Shown piece by piece: positions 29,653 through 37,807 of a stretch of DNA of 64,000 nt. The first letter of the stretch is position 1. Every line of letters begins with the position of its first letter. Origin of the DNA: Sphingomonas sp. PAMC26645 (lineage in GTDB: Bacteria > Pseudomonadota > Alphaproteobacteria > Sphingomonadales > Sphingomonadaceae); assembly GCF_004795835.1 (NCBI RefSeq), contig NZ_CP039249.1:1980501-2044500 (forward strand), read 5' to 3'. The translations under genes were made by a program, and so were the position numbers. Below the pieces are notes generated by a model. It worked only from the letters and a program-made list of their open reading frames with translations. It searched no databases and was not told the DNA's origin.

Positions 29653-30438
29653 ATGTTCCTGAAGGGCAAGACCGCGGTCATTACCGGATCCACGTCGGGA
29701 ATCGGGCTCGCCTACGCAAAGGCGTTCGCCGCCGAAGGCGCAGCAGTGGTGCTCAACGGGTTCGGCGATGCCGATGTGATCGAACGTGAGCGGGCAGCGT
29801 TGGCGCAGGCCAGCGGTGCGATCGCGCTCTACGACGCCGCCGACATGACCAAGCCCGACCAGATCGCGGCGATGGTCGAGCGGGCCGCGGCCGAGACCGG
29901 CAGCGTCGACATCGTCGTCAACAACGCCGGCATCCAGCACGTCGCGGGGATCGCCGACTTCCCGATCGACAAGTTCGACGCGATCATCGCGATTAACCTG
30001 TCCTCGGCCTGGCACATGATGCGTGCCGCCGTGCCGCACATGCGCGCCAAGGGCTGGGGCCGGATTATCTCGACCGCGTCCGCGCACTCGCTGGTCGCGA
30101 GCCCGAACAAGTCCGCCTACGTCATGGCGAAGCACGCGATCGCCGGGCTCACCAAGACGATCGCGCTGGAGACCGCGACCGACGGCATCACCGTCAACTG
30201 CATCTCGCCCGGCTATGTCTGGACGCCACTGGTCGAGAACCAGATCCCGGACACGATGGCGGCCCGCGGGATGACGCGCGACCAGGTCATGAACGACGTG
30301 CTGTTGGCGGCGCAACCCACCAAGGAGTTCGTCACCCCCGAACAGGTCGCGGCGTTCGCGCTGTTCCTGTGTCGGGACGAGGCCAAGGCGATCACCGGCG
30401 CCAATTTGTCGATGGACGGCGGCTGGACGGCAGCGTGA
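29653..30438 (+). CDS. bdhA: 3-hydroxybutyrate dehydrogenase
   Basis: 261 aa short-chain dehydrogenase. Residues 1-20 give the Rossmann loop [28 protein letters not shown] and [34 protein letters not shown] hold the catalytic Ser, Tyr and Lys, and the Q-H-V of the NNAGIQHVA motif is characteristic of D-3-hydroxybutyrate dehydrogenases. [19 protein letters not shown] is the substrate loop. NAD-dependent oxidation of 3-hydroxybutyrate to acetoacetate, in line with polyhydroxybutyrate turnover. The start is the ATG at 29653 (GGGGGAG upstream). It is divergent from the zinc peptidase. Confidence 0.85.
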   Translation: MFLKGKTAVITGSTSGIGLAYAKAFAAEGAAVVLNGFGDADVIERERAALAQASGAIALYDAADMTKPDQIAAMVERAAAETGSVDIVVNNAGIQHVAGIADFPIDKFDAIIAINLSSAWHMMRAAVPHMRAKGWGRIISTASAHSLVASPNKSAYVMAKHAIAGLTKTIALETATDGITVNCISPGYVWTPLVENQIPDTMAARGMTRDQVMNDVLLAAQPTKEFVTPEQVAAFALFLCRDEAKAITGANLSMDGGWTAA

Positions 30439-30523
30439 TCGAGCGCTGCGTTCGCGTCGGGCAATAGCCATTGCCGTCGCTGGCCCGGCAGGCTTAGCAT
30501 GCGAAAAATGTGGGGGATTCAAG

Positions 30524-31189
30524 ATGATGCGGACTTGGCATAAGACGGCCGCATGCATGACGCTGGCGACGTGCGTATCGGCGATCGCCGGGATCGTGCC
30601 AGCGGGCGCCGCCCCGGTGCTGGATCGACAGGATCGCGATACGGATTGGCGGCGGGTCGCGACCGTCGCGGATCGCGGTCGGCTGAGAGGCTGGCGGGGC
30701 GCCTGGGTCGATGCGCTTGCGCAAGTCGATCCGCGCGAGATCAGGCAGGAGCCAGTCCTGTTCGATCCCGATCGCTCGCTCGTCGACCCGCTGCCCCCGA
30801 CCGGCAGCTATCGGTGTCGCACGTTCAAGCTCGGTTCGCGCGCCGGGATCGGGCCGACCTTCATGGCGTCCGGATGGTTCGCGTGCAGGATCGGCGGCGG
30901 CGATGGCGGCGACGTCGATGGGGGCGGAAATTCAGTGGTCAGCCTTACCAAGCTGGATGGCTCGCAGCGTCCCGTCGGGACCATCTTCGCCGACACCAAC
31001 GCGCGCGCGATCTTCCTCGGCACCATGGAACTCGGTGATGAAAAGCGCCCGATGCGCTACGGTCGCGATGCGACCCGTGACATGGCCGGGCTGATCGAAC
31101 GGATCGGCACCAAGCGCTGGCGCGTGGTGCTGCCATATCCCAAATTCGAGTCGGTACTCGACGTCGTCGAACTGGTACCGGCCGACTAG
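30524..31189 (+). CDS. Exported DUF4893 family protein
   Basis: 221 aa. A long N-terminal signal peptide (MRTWHKTAACMTLATCVSAIAGIVPAGA, cleaved near AGA-A) is followed by DTDWRRVATVADRGRLRGWRGAWVDALAQV, the conserved opening of DUF4893 (W-R-x-x-A-T-x-x-D-R-x-R-L-x-x-W-x-x-A-W). A Gly/Asp-rich insert GGGDGGDVDGGG and a C-terminal beta-rich part (WRVVLPYPKFESVLDVVELVPA) follow. The family is concentrated in sphingomonads and has no known function. It converges with the next gene: their stop codons overlap at 31186-31189. Confidence 0.75.
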   Translation: MMRTWHKTAACMTLATCVSAIAGIVPAGAAPVLDRQDRDTDWRRVATVADRGRLRGWRGAWVDALAQVDPREIRQEPVLFDPDRSLVDPLPPTGSYRCRTFKLGSRAGIGPTFMASGWFACRIGGGDGGDVDGGGNSVVSLTKLDGSQRPVGTIFADTNARAIFLGTMELGDEKRPMRYGRDATRDMAGLIERIGTKRWRVVLPYPKFESVLDVVELVPAD

Positions 31190-31854
31190 CGTGGCAAGGC
31201 CGCCGATTGGGCAGGCGGCACGGTCGAACGCTGGTAGCTCGGCATCGGCGACGACGAGGTGGCGATTACGGCACCGGTCGTGGCCGAGGGCACGATCGGC
31301 GAAAGTCCCGCAAGATACTCCTTGCCGTGCAGCCCGACCGGAATAACGCGACCGACGTTCGCGGCGCTGACGGCCTTCAGGTACGAACGCGGCTTCTTCA
31401 TGAGGTTCGGCTGGTCGAGCCCCGACAGTCCGACGATCCGCGCGGCTTCCTTCACGAAATGCACGCAATTGTGATCGCCGAGACGGTACACGCTGTCCGG
31501 CTTGCCCTCGCTCCACGAGTCGACCAGCTTCAGCACCTGCGTATATTGCGCGTCGGTCATCACCACCGAGAACTGCGCGTCGCTGCCGTTGATGTACGTC
31601 GGCTTCGCGATATCGAGCATCCCCGACACCGGGCCCATCAACAGCGCTGGCGATACCGATTTCGCGGTGAAGCCGTAATTTGCGTCGACCGGCGCGCCGC
31701 CTGCGTCGGGCACGCCCCGCAACGTGAAGAACGCGTGCGGGAAGCTGTTGCCGAGCTCGTGGCTCCAGAAGGTGATGGTGACGGCCGCCTGTGCGGGAAG
31801 CGCGTATCCCAGGCACAGGCAGAACAGGGCGATCAGCCGAAGAAGTGGTCTCAT
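31186..31854 (-). CDS. Exported protein with NCVHFV motif, function unknown
   Basis: 222 aa. Signal peptide MRPLLRLIALFCLCLGYALPAQA cleaved before AVTITFW. The mature part reads FWSHELGNSFPHAFFTLRGVPDAG, then VYRLGDHNCVHFVKEAARIVGL near residue 127. The D-H-N-C-V-H-F arrangement resembles the Cys/His dyad of papain- or NlpC-like folds, which is suggestive only. A Ser/Pro/Thr-rich tail ends the protein. No family name is offered. It converges with the DUF4893 gene and lies downstream of a divergent gap from the CDF transporter. Confidence 0.55.
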   Translation of the reverse strand: MRPLLRLIALFCLCLGYALPAQAAVTITFWSHELGNSFPHAFFTLRGVPDAGGAPVDANYGFTAKSVSPALLMGPVSGMLDIAKPTYINGSDAQFSVVMTDAQYTQVLKLVDSWSEGKPDSVYRLGDHNCVHFVKEAARIVGLSGLDQPNLMKKPRSYLKAVSAANVGRVIPVGLHGKEYLAGLSPIVPSATTGAVIATSSSPMPSYQRSTVPPAQSAALPR

Positions 31855-31910
31855 GCCCCAATATTATTTTGGAATGTCGAGCCTTACCAGTGTGATGAGT
31901 CTGATTTAGA

Positions 31911-32897
31911 TCAGATTTGCGTGGTATTTTGTGCGGTCGCCGGGGCAGGCGAAGCGGATGCGGCAAGCGTCGCGTTCTCGCGCTTCTCTGGTCGGATATA
32001 GATCGAGGAGAGCATCGGGATGGCGGCACGCAACTCGGTCTCCATCGCCTCGATCAGCGTCTCGCCGTCGCCCATCGTCACCGAATCGTCGAAGTCGGCG
32101 CTGATCGCGGCGAAGATGCTCTCGGGTGCGGTGTGGATCGTGCGGACGTGATTGACCGAGACGATCGCGGGATGGGCTGCGATGATCTTGCGGATCGTCG
32201 CGATCACCGCCGGGTCGGCGCGCTCGCCGATCAGCAAACCCTTCGATTCGCGCGCGAGCAACACCGCGACCAGCGCGAGGATCAAGCCGATCGCGATCGA
32301 GGCGGCGCCATCGATCCGTGGATCGTTGAACGCATGGCTCGCCCAGATGCCGATCCCGGCGATGACGAGGCCCGCCAGTGCCGCGGAATCCTCGAACAGC
32401 ACGATGAAACCGGCCGGATCCTTCGACCGATGGATCGCCTGCCACCAGCCCATGTCGCCCTTCGACTTCGAGAATTCGCGCACCGCGATCGTCCAGCTGC
32501 TGCCCTCGAGTGCGAACGAGATTGCGAGCACGACGTAGTTGATGGTCGGGCTGGTGAGCGGCTCGGGCTCCTGGATATGTCGCCAGCCCTCGAAGATCGA
32601 CACACCCGCGCCAATCGCGAAGATCAGGATCGCGACGACGAACGCCCAGAAATACAGCTCGCGACCATAGCCGAACGGGTGCGCTTCGTCGGCGGGGCGC
32701 TTGGCCTTTTTCTGACCGTAGAGCAGCAACACCTGGTTGCCGCTGTCGACCACCGAGTGAAAACCCTCGGTCAGCATCGACGACGATCCGGTCATCCCGG
32801 CGGCGACGAATTTCGCCACGCCGATCCCGAGATTGGCGGCGAGGGCGCCGTAGAGGACGATGTCGTCCTTGATGCGAGCGGTCAGTGTCTTGGCCAT
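31911..32897 (-). CDS. Cation diffusion facilitator (CDF) family transporter
   Basis: 328 aa. Five or six transmembrane helices: IVLYGALAANLGIGVAKFVAAG, YFWAFVVAILIFAIGAGVSI, INYVVLAISFALEGSSWT, FIVLFEDSAALAGLVIAGIGIW and IGLILALVAVLLA. HSVVDSGNQ in helix 2 and FEDSAALAG in helix 5 are the usual metal-binding positions, the second in a non-classical E-D form. A cytoplasmic ferredoxin-like domain follows (VNHVRTIHTAPESIFAAISADF). CDF proteins export divalent cations (Zn, Mn, Fe or Co) using the proton gradient. The metal cannot be told. It is flanked upstream by a family A repeat. Confidence 0.85.
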   Translation of the reverse strand: MAKTLTARIKDDIVLYGALAANLGIGVAKFVAAGMTGSSSMLTEGFHSVVDSGNQVLLLYGQKKAKRPADEAHPFGYGRELYFWAFVVAILIFAIGAGVSIFEGWRHIQEPEPLTSPTINYVVLAISFALEGSSWTIAVREFSKSKGDMGWWQAIHRSKDPAGFIVLFEDSAALAGLVIAGIGIWASHAFNDPRIDGAASIAIGLILALVAVLLARESKGLLIGERADPAVIATIRKIIAAHPAIVSVNHVRTIHTAPESIFAAISADFDDSVTMGDGETLIEAMETELRAAIPMLSSIYIRPEKRENATLAASASPAPATAQNTTQI

Positions 32898-32957
32898 GTC
32901 GCCGTCCTACACGAGGGGGGCGTGTTGAAAAGAGACAGAATTTCAGGGCGGATCCCC

Positions 32958-33075
32958 CTTCCCCCCTCCCTGGAAGGGAGGGGCCGGGGGTGGGTAGGTT
33001 TCCGCATTTCTCGACCTGGTGCGACACGAGCGGGCCGACCCACCCCCAACCCCTCCCTTTCAGGGAGGGGTGAAG
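32958..33075. repeat. Paired palindrome, repeat family A
   Basis: CTTCCCCCCTCCCTGGAAGG... with GGGGGTGGGT on one side is mirrored by GACCCACCCCCAACCCCTCC...GGTGAAG on the other. Each half is a hairpin around GGAGGG/CCCTCC. Same layout as the copy inside metH (42052-42171). Confidence 0.8.
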
Positions 33076-33154
33076 TCGGAAGAAACAGGAATACCCGCCG
33101 ATGGACGAGCCACCGGCGGGATCCTTTCCTCCCCAGGAAACTTTGTAGAGCGGT

Positions 33155-33319
33155 TTAGCCGAGCCGGCCGAGGCGGTGGTACAGCGCACTCATCCGCGTC
33201 AGCCGTTCGTCGTCGATCGAGGTCTTACTGATCATCTCGCCGAGCACTTCCTTCATCAGCGCGAAATCGTTGGTCGAGAAGACGGCGCGGGCGCGGGGTT
33301 GTTCGGTAGTCGTCTGCAT
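33155..33319 (-). CDS. Small 54-aa protein, strong ribosome binding site
   Basis: 54 aa, shorter than the usual ORF cut-off. The ATG at 33319 has a near-perfect SD, AGGAGG, 7 nt upstream. The sequence is MQTTTEQPRARAVFSTNDF, ALMKEVLGEMISKTSIDDER, then LTRMSALYHRLGRLG: basic N-terminus, an amphipathic helix and a final helix rich in Leu and Arg. No transmembrane part or known family was recognised. It is divergent from the ScfR-like regulator. The protein lies on the same strand as the CDF transporter, with a family A repeat between them. Because short frames open easily in GC-rich DNA, the SD and helix pattern are the main support. Confidence 0.6.
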   Translation of the reverse strand: MQTTTEQPRARAVFSTNDFALMKEVLGEMISKTSIDDERLTRMSALYHRLGRLG

Positions 33320-33510
33320 GGCTTGCCTCCTTCGATGATCGTCTTGTCTCTCTCTTTACATGCATCATGTGCCGAGAGAGGCGATGCACAGGCAATAGCG
33401 TTCGAGGCCGGCAAGTTGGAAGGCCGTCCCACGCCGCCGCAACGTCGCGGTGTCCGCCCTGCTTGTGGAACACGTGTCGTTCTGTAAACATCGTGACAGG
33501 AGGGTTTGCG

Positions 33511-34893
33511 ATGGCGGAACGGAAATTGCTGGCGGGGCATGCGATCCGTCGCTTGCGACGCGGGGCGGGGCTGACTCAGGCGGCGATGGCCGACATGCTC
33601 GCGATCAGCCCGAGCTATCTCAATCTCGTCGAGCGTAACCAGCGGCCGATCTCCGCGACCTTGCTAATCAAGCTCGCCGAGAGCTTCGATTTCGATCCGC
33701 GTTCACTGGCGGCGGGTGAGCCGGGCGGCGGTGCGGAAGCGATCCGGCGACGGCTGGCGGACCCGATGTTCGCCGACCTCGAGATCGATCGCAACGAAGT
33801 CGAGGAGTGGCTCGCCAGTGCCCCCGGCGGCGCGGCGGCGTTCGCCCGCGTGTTCGACCGGATCGGCGGCGGCGCCGTGGTCGAGGCGGGCGACGATCCG
33901 GTCACGCTTGTCCGTCGCGAGATCGAGCGCTGGCGGAATCATTTCGCCGATCTCGATGCCGCGGCCGAAGCGCTGGCCGACGAGTTGCGGCTCGGTGCGG
34001 GCGATCTCTACGGCGCGATTGCCGAGCGGTTGCGCGCCAAGCACGGGTTGACGATCCGCGTGCTGCCCGCCGACGTGCTCCCCGACACGCTCCGCCGACT
34101 AGACCTGCACGCGCGGCAATTGCAGTTGAGCGAGATGCTCGACCCGGCCTCGCGCACGTTCGCGGTCGCGTTCCAGCTCGGCCAGATCGAGGCGAAGGCG
34201 GAGATCGATGCGCTCGCGAAAGGCGCCGGGTTCACCGATCGCGCCGCGGAAAGGCTATATCGCCGTCACCTCCTCGGCTATTTCGCCGCCGCGCTGATGA
34301 TGCCCTACGCCAGGTTCCTCCGTGGATGCGAGACGACGGGGTACGACATCGAACTGTTGCAACGCCGGTTCGGCGCTGGCTTCGAACAGGTCGCGCACCG
34401 GCTGACGACGTTGCAGCGCGTCGGCGCACGCGGCCTGCCGTTCTTCATGATCCGCATCGATCGGGCGGGGCAGGCGTCGAAGCGCTATCCCGGCGCCAGC
34501 GGTGCGGCGCTGGTCGAGGCGGACGGCCGCTGCCCGTTGTGGCGACTGCACCATGCGTTCGACCGGCCGGGCACCCTTATGGTGCAGCTGGTCGAACTGG
34601 AGGACGGCGCGCGCTGGCTGACGATGGCGCGCACCGTGACGCCGCAGGGCAGCCGCTTTGGCGCAGTGCATGCCGAGTTCGCGATCGGTCTCGGGGTCGC
34701 GCCGGCGCAGGCGGGCGTGCTGGCGGCGGCAAGCGGTTTCGATCTGGCGGGCAGGGCGATGCCGATCGGGCTCGGCTGCCGCGCCTGTTTCCGCAACGAT
34801 TGCCCGCAACGGTCTGTCGCGCCGGCGGGGCGGGCGCTGCTGATCAACGAGCGCGAACGGCGGACCTCGGCGCTGACGTTTGCCGGAGACTAA
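33511..34893 (+). CDS. XRE-family short-chain fatty acyl regulator (ScfR/RamB type)
   Basis: 460 aa from the ATG at 33511 (SD GGAGGG at 8 nt). Residues 8-62 are a HTH (RLRRGAGLTQAAMADMLAISPSYLNLVERNQRPISATLL). The middle has the IrrE/ImmA-like domain with AERLYRRHLLGYFAAALMMPYARFL, where the HExxH protease motif is lost, as in the acyl-sensing members. The DUF2083 C-terminus ends GLGCRACFRNDCPQRSVAP, a Cys-rich block. Members sense acyl-CoA and control the glyoxylate or methylcitrate pathway. No such genes are adjacent, so the targets lie elsewhere. It is preceded by a divergent promoter gap (33320-33510). Confidence 0.85.
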   Translation: MAERKLLAGHAIRRLRRGAGLTQAAMADMLAISPSYLNLVERNQRPISATLLIKLAESFDFDPRSLAAGEPGGGAEAIRRRLADPMFADLEIDRNEVEEWLASAPGGAAAFARVFDRIGGGAVVEAGDDPVTLVRREIERWRNHFADLDAAAEALADELRLGAGDLYGAIAERLRAKHGLTIRVLPADVLPDTLRRLDLHARQLQLSEMLDPASRTFAVAFQLGQIEAKAEIDALAKGAGFTDRAAERLYRRHLLGYFAAALMMPYARFLRGCETTGYDIELLQRRFGAGFEQVAHRLTTLQRVGARGLPFFMIRIDRAGQASKRYPGASGAALVEADGRCPLWRLHHAFDRPGTLMVQLVELEDGARWLTMARTVTPQGSRFGAVHAEFAIGLGVAPAQAGVLAAASGFDLAGRAMPIGLGCRACFRNDCPQRSVAPAGRALLINERERRTSALTFAGD

Positions 34894-34895
34894 AC

Positions 34896-35019
34896 GATCC
34901 TCCCCCGCAAGGGGGAGGTGGCAGGCGCTTGCCTGACGGAGGGGGAGGAAGGCGAAACCGCTGTTCCCTCGTCCTCCCTCCGTCACCTCCGGCGACACCT
35001 CCCCCTTGCGGGGGGGATC
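34896..35019. repeat. Paired palindrome, repeat family A
   Basis: Starts two bases after the regulator stop codon: GATCCTCCCCCGCAAGGGGGAGG at the left and CCTCCCCCTTGCGGGGGGGATC at the right form inverted hairpin ends with internal GGAGGGGGAGG/CCTCCCTCC copies. It separates two convergent genes. Confidence 0.85.
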
Positions 35020-35025
35020 AAGTGG

Positions 35026-35973
35026 TCAGGCGCCAGCGACCATCAGCGCGTCCAACTGATCCTTCGACAATTCCAGCGTCATCGCAGCCAACAGGTCTTC
35101 GATCTGCTTCACGCTCGTCGCGCTAGCGATCGGCGCGGTAACGCCAGGCTGCGCCATCAGCCATGCGAGCGCGACCTGTGCGTGGGTCGCGCCGGTAGCT
35201 TCGACCACCGAGTCCATCGCATCGAGGACGGACTTCCCCTTGCCTTCGAGCAGTTCACCCATGCGTCCGCCGCGGACGCTCTGGCCGAGATCGTCCTTGG
35301 TCCGATACTTCCCGGTGAGGAAACCCGAAGCGAGGCCGTAATAGGGCAACACACCGATGTTCTCGGTGACGCAGTAATCCTGCAATTCGCCCTCGAACTT
35401 GGTGCGGCTGACGAGATTATATTCGGGCTGGAGCACATGATAGCGCGGCAGGTCCGAGGTCTTGGCCGCCTCGACCGCAGACTTGAGGCGAGCGGCGTGG
35501 AAGTTTGATGCGCCGATCACGCGGACTTTCCCCGCATCGACCAGCTTGCCGAACGCTTCGAGGACAGCCTCCTGCGTCTGCGAATCGTCGTCCTGGTGCG
35601 CGTAATACAGGTCGATGCGATCGGTATCGAGGCGCTTCAGCGAGGCTTCGGCGGCGGCGGCGATGCGCGCCGGGGCGAGCTTCTCGCCGCCTTCACCGGG
35701 GAGCATGCCGACCTTGGTCGCGATGAGGACGTCGTCGCGCTTGCCGCTGACCTTCAGCCATTCGCCGATCATGCTCTCGGATTCGCCGCCCTGATGGCCG
35801 TCGACCCACGCCGAATAGACGTCGGCGGTGTCGATCATCGTGCCGCCGCCAGCGACGAACGCATCGAGCACGGCGAAGCTGGCGGCGCGGTCGGCGGTCC
35901 AGCCGAACACGTTGCCGCCGAGAATGAGCGGGGCGATCTTCAGATCGGTCGAGCCGAGGCGGCGGAGGGTCAT
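35026..35973 (-). CDS. Aldo/keto reductase
   Basis: 315 aa (beta/alpha)8 barrel. MTLRRLGSTDLKIAPLILGGNVFGW is the usual N-terminus. FVAGGGTMIDTADVYSAW has the catalytic Asp and Tyr, VLIATKVG the Lys, and RIDLYYAHQDD the His. GASNFHAARLKSAVE and the late VTAPIASATSVKQIEDLLAAM bind NADPH. Cytoplasmic; the carbonyl substrate is not predictable. Its ATG overlaps the stop of the upstream lipoprotein gene (ATGA, 35970-35973), so expression is coupled. Confidence 0.9.
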   Translation of the reverse strand: MTLRRLGSTDLKIAPLILGGNVFGWTADRAASFAVLDAFVAGGGTMIDTADVYSAWVDGHQGGESESMIGEWLKVSGKRDDVLIATKVGMLPGEGGEKLAPARIAAAAEASLKRLDTDRIDLYYAHQDDDSQTQEAVLEAFGKLVDAGKVRVIGASNFHAARLKSAVEAAKTSDLPRYHVLQPEYNLVSRTKFEGELQDYCVTENIGVLPYYGLASGFLTGKYRTKDDLGQSVRGGRMGELLEGKGKSVLDAMDSVVEATGATHAQVALAWLMAQPGVTAPIASATSVKQIEDLLAAMTLELSKDQLDALMVAGA

Positions 35974-36281
35974 CGGGTCTGGTCGCTTTGATTCGAGGGG
36001 AGTTCGGTATCTTCAGGAGCGGCGGCGACCGCGTTCAGGTCGACGCTGTTCGCATCGAGCATCGCGGCGGCTTCGTTCAACTGGTGCGCTTCGTCGGCGG
36101 TGACGGCGCCGGGTTCGCTCGCCGACGAGCACGCCGCGAGCAAAGCAGGGAACAGGACCGCCGCCAAACCTAGCACGCCATGCCGGCGAACGCTGGCATC
36201 TGCCCGCCTAGGTCGCTGGGACACGAAGCGGGATATCTCAGCTTTCACTGGGATGACGAGGGGAGGCGGGCGGCGGTCCAT
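35970..36281 (-). CDS. Small lipoprotein with repeat-derived N-terminal extension
   Basis: 103 aa from the ATG at 36281, with AAGGA 12 nt upstream, just after the preceding lipoprotein stop. The lipobox LLAAC (C51) comes very late, after VLGLAAVLFPALLAAC, whereas lipoprotein signals are normally about 20 residues. The first ~35 codons coincide with a worn family B palindrome (36176-36259), so they may be inserted DNA. An internal GTG at 36176 would give a 15-residue signal but lacks an SD and basic residues. The mature part (SSASEPGAVTADEAHQLNEAAAMLDANSVDLNAVAAAPED) is short and acidic. Function unknown. It is coupled to the aldo/keto reductase. Confidence 0.55.
   Translation of the reverse strand: MDRRPPPLVIPVKAEISRFVSQRPRRADASVRRHGVLGLAAVLFPALLAACSSASEPGAVTADEAHQLNEAAAMLDANSVDLNAVAAAPEDTELPSNQSDQTR
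36176..36259. repeat. Degenerate paired palindrome, repeat family B
   Basis: CGCCATGCCGGCGAACGCTG at the left and CAGCTTTCACTGGGATGACG at the right are diverged inverted copies of the family consensus (CGTCATCCCGGCGAA-type). It lies inside the reading frame of the 35970-36281 lipoprotein. Confidence 0.5.
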
Positions 36282-36288
36282 TCAGATG

Positions 36289-36660
36289 TTAGTCCTTGAT
36301 CGCGTTGCCGGCGCGGGTCAGCGCGTTGCCGGTCGCGTCGGTCGCACGGTCCGCACCGTTGCTGATGGACGCGCCTGCACGATGTGCACCGGCCTCGATC
36401 CGGTCACCGGCGCGGTCGGTCTTGGCGTCGAGGTGATCGGTCGAGTTGTCGATGCGGGCACCGGCATTGTCGAGCGAACGCTCGGCTGAGCCCAGCGCGC
36501 GATCGCTGGCGGCGCTGACGTCGTCGACGGCATTGGCGGTGGTCGCGCTTGCATCGGCGGCGATTGCGTTGGCCGCCTGTGCGGTCTGGTCCTGCGCGTT
36601 GTTGCTGCAAGCTGCGAGGCCGGCGGTGAGCGCCAGGGCGGGGATCAGGAACTTCTTCAT
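36289..36660 (-). CDS. Ala/Asp-rich lipoprotein
   Basis: 123 aa. MKKFLIPALALTAGLAAC is a lipoprotein signal (lipobox LAAC, C18). The mature protein is helical and low-complexity: AQAANAIAADASATTANAVDDVSAASDRALGSAERSLDNAGARIDNSTDHLDAKTDRAGDRIEAGAHRAGASISNGADRATDATGNALTRAGNAIKD, with N/D-A-x-x spacing near 7 and 11 residues, which suggests an amphipathic or coiled-coil rod. It is built like the lipoprotein at 16935-17201. It is followed after 7 nt by another lipoprotein and the aldo/keto reductase. Function unknown. Confidence 0.7.
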   Translation of the reverse strand: MKKFLIPALALTAGLAACSNNAQDQTAQAANAIAADASATTANAVDDVSAASDRALGSAERSLDNAGARIDNSTDHLDAKTDRAGDRIEAGAHRAGASISNGADRATDATGNALTRAGNAIKD

Positions 36661-36817
36661 AGGTATCTACTCCCGTGGATGTCGTCTTGTGGACCGGGGA
36701 ATGCCCAGCCCATAGCGCAATCGAACGCGGACGAAGCGTTTCCGATCCGTCACGATCGGCCGCGATGCGATAAGTCGCGGGCGGCGATCGGTAATGTTCG
36801 AGACGCACACGCCCGCG

Positions 36818-36846
36818 TTGACCTCATATAAAGAATTCTTTATATG
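36818..36846 (+). promoter_or_regulatory. Promoter with a 22-bp perfect palindrome for the ArsR-methyltransferase gene
   Basis: TTGACC (36818-36823), a 17-nt spacer and TATATG (36841-36846) form a housekeeping promoter. A perfect 22-bp palindrome (36825-36846, half-site CATATAAAGAA) fills the spacer and covers the -10 box. Transcription would start about 36852-36854, i.e. at the ATG itself, so the mRNA may be leaderless. The position of the palindrome fits autorepression by the ArsR-type HTH. Confidence 0.75.
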
Positions 36847-36853
36847 TCCTCAT

Positions 36854-37807
36854 ATGACGATGGCGCTCGAAATCTTCCGTGCTTTGGCGGACGCGACCCG
36901 GTTGCGGATCCTTGCGCTGCTGCGGCGGATGGAGCTGTCGGTCGGCGAGCTCGCGCAGGTGCTCGGACAGAGCCAGCCGCGCGTCTCGCGCCATGTGAAG
37001 ATCCTGTGCGACGCCGGACTTGCCGAGCGTCGCAAGGAGGGTAGCTGGGTGTTCGTCGCGCTGGGGTCTGCGGACGTGGTCGAGCCGGTCGCGCGTTCGC
37101 TCGACGTATGGGCAAAGACCGAGCCGGACCATTGGGCGGTCGCGGATGCAGCACGGCTTGCGGCCGTGCGTGCGGACCGGGCGGCGAGTGCTGCGGCGTG
37201 GTTCGAAGGGCATGCCGACGAGTGGGACGCGATCCGGTCGCTGCATGTCGCCGATAGCGAGGTCGAGGCGGCGATGGCGGCCGTGCTCGGCGATGCGCCG
37301 GTCGGCACGCTGATCGACATCGGTACGGGCACCGGGCGGATGCTCGAACTGTTCGGCGGACGCGCGACGGTCGCGCTCGGGATCGATCGCAGTTCGGAGA
37401 TGCTGCGGCTCGCGCGGGCCAAGCTGCACGACATGACGCATGCCGAACTGCGGCAGGCGGACCTGTACGCGCTACCGATGGCGGATGCCGCAGCGGACGT
37501 CGCGATCCTGCATCACGTCCTGCATTTCGCGCAGCAGCCGGGGGCTGCGGTGAGCGAGGCGGCGCGGGTGCTCGCTCCCGGCGGACGGTTGCTGATCGCT
37601 GACTTCGCTAGCCACGACCGCGAGGAACTGCGGTTGCGCGATGCGCACACGCGCCTGGGGTTCGCGGACGAGCAGATGGCGGCGTGGTTCGAGGCGGCAG
37701 GCTTGCAGACGGCGCGCGTCGGGACGCTCGAGGGCGGCGAGTTGACGGTGAAATTATGGCTCGGCCGGAAGATCGGCACGAGCTTGCGTGAGGTGAAGGC
37801 GGCATGA
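36854..37807 (+). CDS. ArsR-family regulator fused to a SAM-dependent methyltransferase domain (SahR-like)
   Basis: 317 aa from the ATG at 36854 (next ATG at 36860). Residues 5-85 are an ArsR winged helix: FRALADATRLRILALLRRMELSVGELAQVLGQSQPRVSRHVKIL. There is no metal-site CVC. Residues 140-300 are a class I methyltransferase fold with the SAM loop LIDIGTGTGRMLELF, IDRSSEMLRLARAK and RVLAPGGRLLIADF. The stop overlaps metF by ATGA. Context and palindrome match regulators that sense S-adenosylhomocysteine and control methionine-cycle genes (SahR). The methyltransferase part may act only as the ligand sensor. Effector and target genes are inferred. Confidence 0.8.
   Translation: MTMALEIFRALADATRLRILALLRRMELSVGELAQVLGQSQPRVSRHVKILCDAGLAERRKEGSWVFVALGSADVVEPVARSLDVWAKTEPDHWAVADAARLAAVRADRAASAAAWFEGHADEWDAIRSLHVADSEVEAAMAAVLGDAPVGTLIDIGTGTGRMLELFGGRATVALGIDRSSEMLRLARAKLHDMTHAELRQADLYALPMADAAADVAILHHVLHFAQQPGAAVSEAARVLAPGGRLLIADFASHDREELRLRDAHTRLGFADEQMAAWFEAAGLQTARVGTLEGGELTVKLWLGRKIGTSLREVKAA

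Noticed and set aside
36661..37803. SAM or SAH riboswitch controlling metF
   Set aside because: The gene directly upstream overlaps metF and the promoter at 36818 is near-leaderless, so there is no room for an aptamer.
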